NCBI GenBank assembly: GCA_964425275.1
Contig: CAYRLZ010000057.1
Span: forward strand, 1 to 15,048
DNA: 15,048 nt
Source: CAYRLZ01 sp964425275
GTDB taxonomy: Bacteria; Hydrothermota; Tepidihabitantia; Tepidihabitantales; JBDRVQ01
Direction of reading: 5' to 3'
Of the stretch, positions 6,438 to 13,323 are shown in pieces (positions within the stretch are counted from its first letter, which is position 1; every line of letters begins with the position of its first letter). The notes beneath the pieces are model-generated. The model was not told the DNA's origin, did no database searches, and saw only the letters and a program-made list of their open reading frames with translations. The position numbers and the translations under genes are program-made.

Positions 6438-7945
6438 TCCTGGAAAATCTCGCCAGTAAAGATATAAATCTCGCTTTCCTTATCTTTCCAGGCGGATGGC
6501 GCTAAACCGGCTTTTAGGCAGGTATGGGCTAAAAATTGCTCCCGGTTCCAGTTATTTTCTATGGCGACCTGGGGCAAGAGGAGTCCGGAATAAAGTCCCT
6601 TTCGGATATAAATTCCATCCCGACCAACTTCAATCTCTTTTATATCCGAAATCTTGCGCAATGGGGAAAGAACTGTAATCTCAATCTTTATATCTTTCAA
6701 CTCTTCTTCTTGAACCGGCAAAAAGCGGGGGTCTTGGGTTGAGGCCTGGATTGCCATCGTGCTTACCGCCTGATAGAGAGGCTCAACCCCTTGGATATAG
6801 CCGATACAGCCCCGCAATTCTCCTTTCTTCTTTAAGGTGACAAATACCCCGCATCTTTCCTTTAATCTTTCGGTGAGTGGGGTAAACTCCGGAACCTTTT
6901 CTCCCCGAATATGTTTTTCTAAGGTGGTTCGGGCGATTCTTAACAATTCTTTCTTCTCGGAAAGAGAAAGTCCTTCTCTTTTTGGTTTTTCCTCAAAGGA
7001 CTTTGCTTCTTTTTGCGGCGACGGCTTTGGGTAGAAGAGAAATGACGAATAACCAACGCAATAGCCCTGCCTTGTGCCCATAACCTCATTGGAGTTTGTG
7101 TATTTCAGGAGTTTAACACCTTCAATACCCAATTCCTTTAAGGTTAAAAGGAAGCAAACAAGCGGGAAACTACCGCAGGCTTGGGCATCTCCGGAAAGAG
7201 AAGCAGAATAGAGACCCTTCGGGTCAATTCTTTCAATAAACGAGAGGGTCTTTTTATCCAATGAGAGACACTCTTCATAGGAATCGCCGTGATAAAGGTC
7301 AGTAGATACTAATAAGAGAAAGTCTCTATCTTTAATGCTCTTGGCTAAGGTTTGGGCAAATTGAAGGCATTCTTCGTAGGAAGGGAAGAGCATCATTACC
7401 GGCAGAATCTTAAATCCCTTGAGGACGGTTTGCAAAAATGGTAGTTGCACCTCTAAGGAGTGTTCAAGATTATGGACCGCAGGGTCATCTTTTATGATAT
7501 TGGGGGAGGATTTAAGCAAATCGTTGGCCAGTTCTTCATCAATCTCAGTCGCGCCGAGTGGCGTTGACCATTTACCTTTGGCATAAAGGGCAAAACCCCT
7601 AAAGGATGCCCGGTGCGAAGGACCGAGCATAATTACTGTCTGGTAGGTATCTCCCGAGATAGCTTTATAGGCATAAGCGGCTACCTCACCGGAGTATTCG
7701 TAGCCGGCGTGCGGGACAATAATCCCCCTTATCTTCTCCGGGATAGTTGGTGGTCTTACCTTTTTTAAGAGGCTTATTACCTCTTCTTTTAACTCTTCTT
7801 TCTCTCCGGGATAAAATTGCCCGGCATAAGAAGGTCTTCGCATCCGCACCTCCTTTCCGCGGGAGGCGGATTGGCTAGTGATGAGTGATAACCAGCCGCT
7901 AATCGCTAATAGCCAGATTGCGGCTAGTGGAGAATATTTCTTCAT
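6434..7945 (-). CDS. Memo (AmmeMemoRadiSam B) - AMMECR1 (A) fusion protein
   Basis: Two conserved domains are fused. The Memo-like domain (~35-305) has H79 in VPHAGYEYSG, H111 in GPSHR and C257 in QACGSF, matching the two histidines and cysteine of the metal site in the human Memo family. The AMMECR1 domain (~330-500) has the signature LRGCIGY (377-383). Together they form parts A and B of the AmmeMemoRadiSam group, whose chemistry is unsettled; the radical SAM partner is not in this window. The start is uncertain. ATG 7945 overlaps the stop of the TPR gene and would add a signal-peptide-like N-terminus (MKKYSPLAAIWLLAISGWLS). ATG 7843 gives the usual Memo beginning (MRRPSYAGQFYPG) and has a strong Shine-Dalgarno sequence 5 nt upstream. 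If the longer form is real, the protein would be exported, which is unusual for this family. Confidence 0.9.
   Translation of the reverse strand: MKKYSPLAAIWLLAISGWLSLITSQSASRGKEVRMRRPSYAGQFYPGEKEELKEEVISLLKKVRPPTIPEKIRGIIVPHAGYEYSGEVAAYAYKAISGDTYQTVIMLGPSHRASFRGFALYAKGKWSTPLGATEIDEELANDLLKSSPNIIKDDPAVHNLEHSLEVQLPFLQTVLKGFKILPVMMLFPSYEECLQFAQTLAKSIKDRDFLLLVSTDLYHGDSYEECLSLDKKTLSFIERIDPKGLYSASLSGDAQACGSFPLVCFLLTLKELGIEGVKLLKYTNSNEVMGTRQGYCVGYSSFLFYPKPSPQKEAKSFEEKPKREGLSLSEKKELLRIARTTLEKHIRGEKVPEFTPLTERLKERCGVFVTLKKKGELRGCIGYIQGVEPLYQAVSTMAIQASTQDPRFLPVQEEELKDIKIEITVLSPLRKISDIKEIEVGRDGIYIRKGLYSGLLLPQVAIENNWNREQFLAHTCLKAGLAPSAWKDKESEIYIFTGEIFQE
7841..7870 (-). promoter_or_regulatory. Internal Shine-Dalgarno site within a hairpin
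   Basis: On the minus strand, AAAGGAGGTG (7856-7847) lies just before ATG 7843, codon 35 of the longer Memo frame. An upstream CCTCC (7866-7862) can pair with the GGAGG, and the flanking TCCG (7870-7867) can pair with CGGA, which includes the first base of the ATG. That stem would hide both the ribosome site and the start codon. Ribosomes translating from the upstream ATG would open it. Confidence 0.45.
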
Positions 7946-8220
7946 TTCTTCAAAATCTTTTCCAGATGCACCTGGGCCTCTTTAAGATTTGGGTCGAGGG
8001 CTAAGGCACAACGATACATCTCACAGGCCTTTTCCATTTCGTTTCTTATTTCAAAGATCAGCCCTAAGGTATAAAGGGCCCGGGCATCCGGTCTAATCTT
8101 TACTGCCTCCTCTAAGAGTTCCTGGGCGGTGTCATACTGTTGATTGACGAAATAGAATTGACCTTCCTCTAAGAGTTGCTGAAAGCGGTCGGCTGGCTCT
8201 TGGCCTTTTTTCTTCTTCAT
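7942..8220 (-). CDS. Small TPR-repeat protein
   Basis: This 92-residue helical protein consists of about two tetratricopeptide repeats (roughly residues 16-49 and 50-83). TPR positions are visible in YTLGLIFEIRNEMEKACEM and ALALDPNLKEAQ. TPR units usually form a protein-binding surface; no enzymatic motif or signal peptide is present, so it should be cytoplasmic. It starts 7 nt after the stop of the RCK gene, and its stop overlaps the next gene's ATG in ATGA, so it is firmly inside the operon. The partner is unknown. The charged N-terminus MKKKKGQEPAD looks like a natural start. Confidence 0.85.
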   Translation of the reverse strand: MKKKKGQEPADRFQQLLEEGQFYFVNQQYDTAQELLEEAVKIRPDARALYTLGLIFEIRNEMEKACEMYRCALALDPNLKEAQVHLEKILKK

Positions 8221-8227
8221 AATTAAA

Positions 8228-8917
8228 TCATAACTTGGTTATCTTTTCTAAGTCCTGGTATTTACCAAGGAGGACTAAGATATCGTTCTCTTCAATTTCA
8301 TCATCACCGCCCGGGGCAATGAGAATCTCCTCCTGTAAATCAGGTATTCCATTCTCGCGCATCACTGTCTTGCGGCGGCGAATGGCAATCACCGAGACAT
8401 GATAATCCCGGCGGAGATGAATATCCCGTAAGGGGCGAGCCCAGAACTCTTTCGGGGCAATCACCTCCATAATTGAATAGTCAGGTGAAACCTCAATAAT
8501 ATCAAAGATGCGGGGTGAGGCAAAAGAACTGACCAGCCGCAGGGCGGTATCCCTTTCCGGATTGACAATCTTGGTCGCCCCCAATTTCTCTAAGATCTTG
8601 CCGTGAATCGGCATCACCTCTTTGACGATTATCTCCTTGACGCCCAATTCTTTTAGGAGCATCGTGATTAAGATTGAGGACTCCACATTCTGCCCGACTG
8701 AGATGATGGCACAATCCACTTCACCAATCCCGGCATCTTTCAATGCCTTCTCATCGGTCGCATCCATCACAAAGGCAGCGGCGGCGATGTCGGAGAACTC
8801 ATTAATCTTTTCCTCGTCGGTATCAACGACAATTACCTCAAACCCCTTTTCCACTAATGCCTTTGCGACATTAGAACCAAACCGACCGAGTCCGATAACC
8901 GCAAAGGTTTTAGCCAT
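8228..8917 (-). CDS. TrkA/KtrA-type RCK potassium-channel regulatory protein
   Basis: This is a cytoplasmic gating subunit of a K+ uptake or channel system. The N-terminal Rossmann domain (RCK-N, ~1-130) has FAVIGLGRFG with the glycine-rich nucleotide loop and an acidic residue ending strand 2 (VVDTD). The RCK-C domain (~145-228) ends in ENDILVLLGKYQDLEKI. One N plus one C domain and ~229 residues match KtrA-like proteins rather than the doubled TrkA. The frame opens at ATG 8923, but ATG 8917 (MAKTFAVIG) is preferred because the -10 box lies only 2 nt from the former and 8 nt from the latter. No TrkH/KtrB membrane subunit is in the window. It is the first gene of the leftward operon and is divergent from the 9004 gene. 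Confidence 0.93.
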   Translation of the reverse strand: MAKTFAVIGLGRFGSNVAKALVEKGFEVIVVDTDEEKINEFSDIAAAAFVMDATDEKALKDAGIGEVDCAIISVGQNVESSILITMLLKELGVKEIIVKEVMPIHGKILEKLGATKIVNPERDTALRLVSSFASPRIFDIIEVSPDYSIMEVIAPKEFWARPLRDIHLRRDYHVSVIAIRRRKTVMRENGIPDLQEEILIAPGGDDEIEENDILVLLGKYQDLEKITKL

Positions 8918-8925
8918 AACCATAT

Positions 8926-8954
8926 AGGATAATCTAGGAAGGAGATAAAGTCAA
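8926..8954 (-). promoter_or_regulatory. Promoter of the leftward RCK-TPR-Memo-accD operon
   Basis: On the minus strand: TTGACT (8954-8949), a 17-nt spacer, TATCCT (8931-8926), and ATG 8917 eight nt further. The -35 half is the mirror image of that of the rightward promoter at 8970; together they form an inverted repeat. Confidence 0.65.
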
Positions 8955-8977
8955 GGCAAGTTTCCACCCTTGACTTT
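8947..8977. promoter_or_regulatory. Inverted repeat spanning two divergent -35 boxes
   Basis: AAAGTCAAGG (8947-8956) and CCTTGACTTT (8968-8977) are perfect inverted copies around 11 nt. With one bulged A the match extends outward to GATAAA(A)GTCAAGG on both sides. Each arm contains a TTGACT -35 box. This may be an operator shared by both operons or just two similar strong promoters back to back. Confidence 0.6.
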
Positions 8978-8998
8978 TATCCCTTCCTCAATTATTAT
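8970..8998 (+). promoter_or_regulatory. Promoter of the 9004 gene and rightward operon
   Basis: TTGACT (8970-8975), a 17-nt spacer, TATTAT (8993-8998), then 5 nt to ATG 9004. The leaderless spacing is the same as for uvrC and the cupin gene. Confidence 0.65.
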
Positions 8999-9003
8999 AT
9001 CTT

Positions 9004-9876
9004 ATGTTTCCGATAATCTTAATTTTTATCTTAAATACCGCGGGCTTTGAATGGACGGTTCTTCCGGCTAATGCCCGGGAGGCGGCTTTGGCTAATACCT
9101 CTCTACCATCTTTCTTCTTTCCAACAATTCCCTCTAATCCCGGCGGTATCTTAGGAAAACCGGGGATGGTCTTTAATCTGAATTACACTAATTACCTCGC
9201 CGGGATTCAGTATGGCTCTTTGGCTCATCTCGTTTTGAAGGAAGATTTTAGTTACAGCAGTTCTTTACAATACCTGACCAGTGGGGATATGAGGCGAACC
9301 GACCCCGAAGGGAAAGGTAGCACTTATTTCTCTTTCTCGGCATTCACCCTCTCTTTTTCCACTGCCCGAAAGGTGGCGAAGGTTATCCATCTCGGCTTAA
9401 ATTCAAAATTCCTCTATGCCAATTGTGATACCTTCCGCACCGCCGGTATCGCCATTGACCTCGGGTGTCTGTTCACTCCATCAAGAGCAAAAATTAGCCT
9501 CCTTTTCAAAAATATCGGGTTTCAGTTTGACGCCTTTTATAAAGAGAAAGACCAGTTTCCCAATACCTTCCGGACCGATATTGGCTATCTTATTTTTGAT
9601 AACCTAACAATTGAGACCGGGATTGAGAAATTTGCCACCGACCCAATAAACTTTCGTCTGGGTGCCGAAGGCAATATCTTAAACCTCCTCTTTATTCGGG
9701 GTAGTTATTCCACCCTAAAAGATGATGTAAAGACCGGTTCGGGCAGTGACATATTTGCCAACTTTGCCCTGGGGCTTTCGGTCCAGAAACTCCCCTTCCG
9801 TTTAGACTACGCCTTTTCTCCGTTTCTCAGTTTAGGAAATACCCATACCTTCTCCCTTACCTTCCTTTTGCGCTAG
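9004..9876 (+). CDS. PorV/PorQ-like outer-membrane beta-barrel protein
   Basis: A 290-residue exported protein. It has a hydrophobic N-terminus (MFPIILIFILNTAGFEW) serving as a short signal sequence, followed by AREAALANTSLP, which resembles the GAR-A-GN/GG-type start of PorV/PorQ barrels. The body alternates polar and hydrophobic residues in strands separated by turns (for example STYFSFSAFTLSFS, KISLLFKNIGFQF, NFRLGAEGNILNLLF). The chain ends in a terminal strand (HTFSLTFLLR), as outer-membrane barrels usually do. In Bacteroidetes, PorV-type proteins serve the type IX secretion pathway; whether that applies here is unknown, and no other secretion gene is nearby. The signal sequence lacks a strongly charged n-region. 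It is the first gene of the rightward operon and lies 12 nt before the next. Confidence 0.7.
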   Translation: MFPIILIFILNTAGFEWTVLPANAREAALANTSLPSFFFPTIPSNPGGILGKPGMVFNLNYTNYLAGIQYGSLAHLVLKEDFSYSSSLQYLTSGDMRRTDPEGKGSTYFSFSAFTLSFSTARKVAKVIHLGLNSKFLYANCDTFRTAGIAIDLGCLFTPSRAKISLLFKNIGFQFDAFYKEKDQFPNTFRTDIGYLIFDNLTIETGIEKFATDPINFRLGAEGNILNLLFIRGSYSTLKDDVKTGSGSDIFANFALGLSVQKLPFRLDYAFSPFLSLGNTHTFSLTFLLR

Positions 9877-9888
9877 GGTGGGTATTTA

Positions 9889-10830
9889 GTGCCAATGAAA
9901 AGGAATTTTGCCCGGGATTTGAAAAAGGGCGATACCGTAGATGATGCCTTCTTTATCGCGGAACGGTATTATGGTAAGAAGAATGTTGAATATCTAATCT
10001 TTAACCTCCAGGATAAGACCGGGGTCATCCGGGGGAAAATCTTTGACAATATAGATAAGTATATCGGGATAAAGGAGCATAGTTTTGTCTGGGTGAAAGG
10101 CACCGTGGAGGAATACCAGGGGAGACCGGAGATTCGAATTTCGGAGATTACCGAGGTTGAGCCAAAGGCGGTCAAAAGAGAGGACTTCGTTCTGACCAGT
10201 AAGCGCAATTTAGACCAGATGGTAAAAGAAGTTTTAGGCTATTGTGCCCAGGTTGAGAATCCTTTCCTTGCCCAATTACTTAACTCCTTCTTTTCTGACC
10301 CGGAGTTTTTGGCTCAGTTCCGAGAATGCCCGGCGGCAAAAAGGGCGCATCAGGCCTATCTCGGTGGTCTCTTAGAACATACCGTCTATCTCGGAAGGTT
10401 GGTCCAGGCGGCGAAGGAAATCTACCCGGAGGAATTTGATTTCTCCCTCCTTATGACCGGTGCCCTTCTCCATGATATCGGAAAGATTAAAGAATACGAA
10501 TATGATGTTGATATTAACTTATCAACCCAAGGGAAACTAATCGGGCATATCTGCCTGGGTTATGCTATGGTGAGAGAGAAGATAAGAGAGATTAAAGATT
10601 TCCCCGCGGATTTAGCCGATAAAACCTTACATCTAATCCTTGCCTCCCACGGTGAGTTGGAGCAGGGTTCACCGGTCCTACCCAAAATCCCGGAGGCATT
10701 CTTTCTCTATCACATAGATAATTTGGATGCCAAACTGGCAATGGTCAGGGAGTTAAAGGAAAAACCGAAGAAGAATAACTTTTGGAGTGAATACCACAAA
10801 TTATTAGAGACCGATATCTACTTCGGCTAG
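9889..10830 (+). CDS. YhaM-family 3'-5' exoribonuclease (OB-fold plus HD domain)
   Basis: The architecture matches YhaM: an N-terminal OB-fold nucleic-acid-binding domain (~13-90, with VIRGKIFDNIDKY and FVWVKGTVEEYQGRPEIRI) and an HD phosphohydrolase domain (~150-290). HD metal ligands are visible as H164 (LLEHTV), H195-D196 (ALLHDIGK), H220, H254 (ASHGE) and D277 (HIDNLDAK). Known members degrade RNA, and in vitro DNA, from the 3' end with Mn2+. The start is probably GTG 9889, 7 nt after an AGGGTGG-type ribosome site that overlaps the previous stop; ATG 9895 is the alternative and changes only two residues. It is co-directional and close to both neighbours. The 313-residue length agrees with the family. 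Confidence 0.88.
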   Translation: MPMKRNFARDLKKGDTVDDAFFIAERYYGKKNVEYLIFNLQDKTGVIRGKIFDNIDKYIGIKEHSFVWVKGTVEEYQGRPEIRISEITEVEPKAVKREDFVLTSKRNLDQMVKEVLGYCAQVENPFLAQLLNSFFSDPEFLAQFRECPAAKRAHQAYLGGLLEHTVYLGRLVQAAKEIYPEEFDFSLLMTGALLHDIGKIKEYEYDVDINLSTQGKLIGHICLGYAMVREKIREIKDFPADLADKTLHLILASHGELEQGSPVLPKIPEAFFLYHIDNLDAKLAMVRELKEKPKKNNFWSEYHKLLETDIYFG

Positions 10831-10850
10831 GAATTCCCTTTTTTAATCTT

Positions 10851-11504
10851 ATGAGGTCTAAGGATATAACCTATGAACGTTTTATCAATCTTACTAATAA
10901 ATTAGGTTTTTTCGTCGCCGAAGAGGCCTTAGAGAAATTTAAGAACTATCACCGCCTCCTTTTAGAGTTTGGCGCAAAGATAAACCTCTACTCAAAAAAT
11001 GACCGAAACCGACTCCTTGTCTACCACTTTATTGATTCCCTATTACCGCTTAATCTAATTCCCCAGAATTGCCTCCTCGGCGACCTCGGTTCCGGTGCTG
11101 GTTTTCCTGGTCTCGTGCTTAAAATTATGCGACCCGACTTAAAGGTTTATCTTATTGAGGGTAGGAAAAAGAAGGCGGTCTTCCTCTCTTATGCGGTGAA
11201 GGCTCTCGGGCTATCCGATATAACCGTTTCCGATAAAAGGATTGAAGAGATGGTTGAGCCAAAATTTAATCTTTTGACGATTAGACTATTCGGCGATATA
11301 AAAGATACCCTGCCTTTGATTGCCCATCTCTTAAAAGAAGACTCCCGGATAATCTTCTATAAGGGTGGGGATTATGAGCGGGAGTTAAGCGAAGGGGAAA
11401 AGGTAATGAAGAGATATAATATCACATTAGAAGCCATCCATACCTTTCATCTCTCCTGGATTAGATTGACGAGGCGGATTTTGGTTTTAGGTAAATGCCG
11501 ATAA
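10851..11504 (+). CDS. rsmG: 16S rRNA (guanine527-N7)-methyltransferase
   Basis: RsmG (GidB) methylates G527 of 16S rRNA using S-adenosylmethionine. Its family features are a helical N-terminus with KINLYSKND (usually NLT-type), HFIDSLL, and the SAM-binding loop LGDLGSGAGFPGLVL (residues ~81-95). The acidic ribose-binding residue follows in YLIEGRKKKAVFL, with YKGGDYERE near the C-terminus. The 217-residue length is normal. No Shine-Dalgarno sequence sits at the right distance; the ATG follows a TTTAAT-CTT stretch that may be a weak internal start signal. Its last 10 nt overlap the ABC ATPase gene, so translation is probably coupled. Confidence 0.93.
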   Translation: MRSKDITYERFINLTNKLGFFVAEEALEKFKNYHRLLLEFGAKINLYSKNDRNRLLVYHFIDSLLPLNLIPQNCLLGDLGSGAGFPGLVLKIMRPDLKVYLIEGRKKKAVFLSYAVKALGLSDITVSDKRIEEMVEPKFNLLTIRLFGDIKDTLPLIAHLLKEDSRIIFYKGGDYERELSEGEKVMKRYNITLEAIHTFHLSWIRLTRRILVLGKCR

Positions 11505-12472
11505 TTAAGGTAGAGGACCTGGCAAGGAGTTTTAATGGGCTTTGGGCCGTGGATGGGGTTTCCTTTGAAGTAGAGGAAGGCACCTGCTTTGGCTTTTTAG
11601 GACCGAATGGTGCCGGTAAGACAACCACCATCAAGATACTCTGCACCCTGTTAAGACCGACCCGGGGTCAGGCCTTGGTCTGTGGGTTTGATGTCCGGAA
11701 AGAACCGCAAAGGGTTCGGCAGGCAATCGGTATTATCTTCCAGGAAGCAAGTTTAGATGACCGGCTGACCGCTTATGAAAACCTAAAATTTCACGGCATC
11801 ATTTATAAACTACCGAGGCAAAAACTACACAAGCAGATTGACCAGGTTTTGGCGATGGTTGAATTATCCGAGAGGCGCAATAGTTTAGTCCGTTATTTTT
11901 CCGGTGGGATGAAGCGCCGGTTAGAGATTGCCCGGGGTCTTTTGCATGCCCCGAAGGTTTTATTTCTTGATGAACCGACCTTAGGCTTAGACCCACAAAC
12001 CCGAAGTCGTATTTGGGATTATCTTCATTACTTACGGGCGCAAAAACAGATTACCATCTTTTTGACTACCCACTATATGGAAGAGGCGGAAAACTGCGAT
12101 CGCATCGCCATAATTGATTACGGTAAGATTATTGCCTTAGATACCCCGGATAACTTAAAGCGGAGATTGGAGGGTGATATGATAACCGTTCGGACGGAAA
12201 ATGACGAGTTAGCCGAGAAGGAAATCAGCGAAAGATACCGAGTTCCGACCAAGCGCGATTCTTCTGGAATCCATTTTGCGATGGAGAGAAGCGAGGCATT
12301 TGTCCCCCAACTGATAAGGAATGCCCAAGTGCCGATTATCTCCGTCAGTATTAGACGACCAACCCTGGACGATGTCTTTTTGCAATTAACCGGTCGGGAA
12401 ATTCGGGCTGAGGTGGCATCGGCCAAAGACCGATTAAAAGGAGAGATGCGTCGGATAAGAGGGATGCGGTGA
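11495..12472 (+). CDS. ABC-2 type transporter ATP-binding protein (DrrA-like)
   Basis: This is the ATPase of a drug, polysaccharide or lipid exporter of the ABC-2/DrrA class. Walker A is GPNGAGKT (36-43), the Q-loop is IFQE (Q83), the signature is YFSGGMKRRLEIARG (134-148), Walker B is VLFLDEPT (155-162) and the switch histidine is H193 in TTHYMEE. The C-terminal extension (~225-305), ending in LDDVFLQLTGR, matches the accessory domain found in this subclass. At 325 residues it is typical. It begins inside the rsmG 3' end, and its stop overlaps the permease start in TGATG. The substrate cannot be predicted. Confidence 0.94.
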   Translation: MPIIKVEDLARSFNGLWAVDGVSFEVEEGTCFGFLGPNGAGKTTTIKILCTLLRPTRGQALVCGFDVRKEPQRVRQAIGIIFQEASLDDRLTAYENLKFHGIIYKLPRQKLHKQIDQVLAMVELSERRNSLVRYFSGGMKRRLEIARGLLHAPKVLFLDEPTLGLDPQTRSRIWDYLHYLRAQKQITIFLTTHYMEEAENCDRIAIIDYGKIIALDTPDNLKRRLEGDMITVRTENDELAEKEISERYRVPTKRDSSGIHFAMERSEAFVPQLIRNAQVPIISVSIRRPTLDDVFLQLTGREIRAEVASAKDRLKGEMRRIRGMR

Positions 12473-13221
12473 TGGACCTTAACACAATCTATATCGTCTG
12501 GCTGCGTGATTTAATCCGCTATTTCCGTCAGCGCAGTCAGCTCTACGGCTCAATCCTCCGACCAATCCTCTGGCTCTTTATCTTAGGTATGGGCCTAAGG
12601 CCATCATTTAGAACAATTGCCGGCTTTAACTACACCCAGTTTATCTTTCCGGGTATTATTGCTATGGCACTGATTTTTACCTCAATCCAATCGGCAATCT
12701 CAATTATCTGGGATCGGGAATTTGGATTTCTGAAAGAACTTCTGGTTGCGCCTGTGCCCCGCACGGCTATTGCCTTAGGCAAGGCATTTGCTGGTAGCAC
12801 CTTAGCGGTGATTCAGGGTAGTATCATCTTAATCTTCTCCCTCTTTGTGAAAGTCCCGCTAACCTGGTATAAAATCTTAGCATTACTGCCGGCGATGTTT
12901 CTCATCTCTTTTGCCCTGACCAATATCGGCATCATCATCGCCGCCCGAATGACCTCATTTGAAGGCTTTGGCACAATTATGAATTTTATCATTATGCCGA
13001 TGTTCTTTTTAAGCGGGGCGATGTTTCCAATAGCCGGCTTACCAAAAACCCTGAAATTAGTGATGCTGATTAACCCATTAACCTATGGGGTTGACCTCTT
13101 ACGAAAAATAATATTAGAGGTCTCGGCACTTCCCCTAATCACCAGCCTGGGATTTTTGCTCACCTTCAGCCTCGGTGCCCTCCTTTTAGCCATCTTCTTT
13201 TTTAACCAGGGCGAGTATTAA
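12472..13221 (+). CDS. ABC-2 type transporter permease (DrrB-like)
   Basis: A 249-residue membrane protein with about six hydrophobic segments: near residues 26-42, 57-78, 108-125 and 134-157, with the last two around 168-190 and 220-242. The cytoplasmic N-terminus reads IVWLRDLIRYFRQRSQLYG, and the conserved ABC-2 stretch IIWDREFGFLKELLVAPVPR, which contacts the ATPase, lies between helices 2 and 3. The ATG at 12472 overlaps the ATPase stop as TGATG; a GTG three bases earlier would add one residue. With the ATPase it would make a complete exporter as a homodimer pair. It is the last gene of the rightward operon; the hairpin AAGATTA/TAATCTT (13232-13251) and the palindrome at 13274 follow. 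Confidence 0.92.
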   Translation: MDLNTIYIVWLRDLIRYFRQRSQLYGSILRPILWLFILGMGLRPSFRTIAGFNYTQFIFPGIIAMALIFTSIQSAISIIWDREFGFLKELLVAPVPRTAIALGKAFAGSTLAVIQGSIILIFSLFVKVPLTWYKILALLPAMFLISFALTNIGIIIAARMTSFEGFGTIMNFIIMPMFFLSGAMFPIAGLPKTLKLVMLINPLTYGVDLLRKIILEVSALPLITSLGFLLTFSLGALLLAIFFFNQGEY

Positions 13222-13273
13222 ACCAAAATAAAAGATTAACTACCTAATCTTGCACCTACCCAAATGCCCGAAA

Positions 13274-13298
13274 AATATTACTGACAGTAATATTTTTT
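13274..13298 (+). repeat. Perfect palindrome plus T-run at head of repeat element (copy B)
   Basis: Identical to the sequence at 54-78: arms AATATTACTG and CAGTAATATT, then six Ts. Lying 53 nt after the permease stop, it could terminate the rightward operon. Its exact recurrence at the other element shows it is part of the repeated unit. Confidence 0.85.
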
Positions 13299-13323
13299 AA
13301 GCCCGATTTTTTGTACTAAGTCC

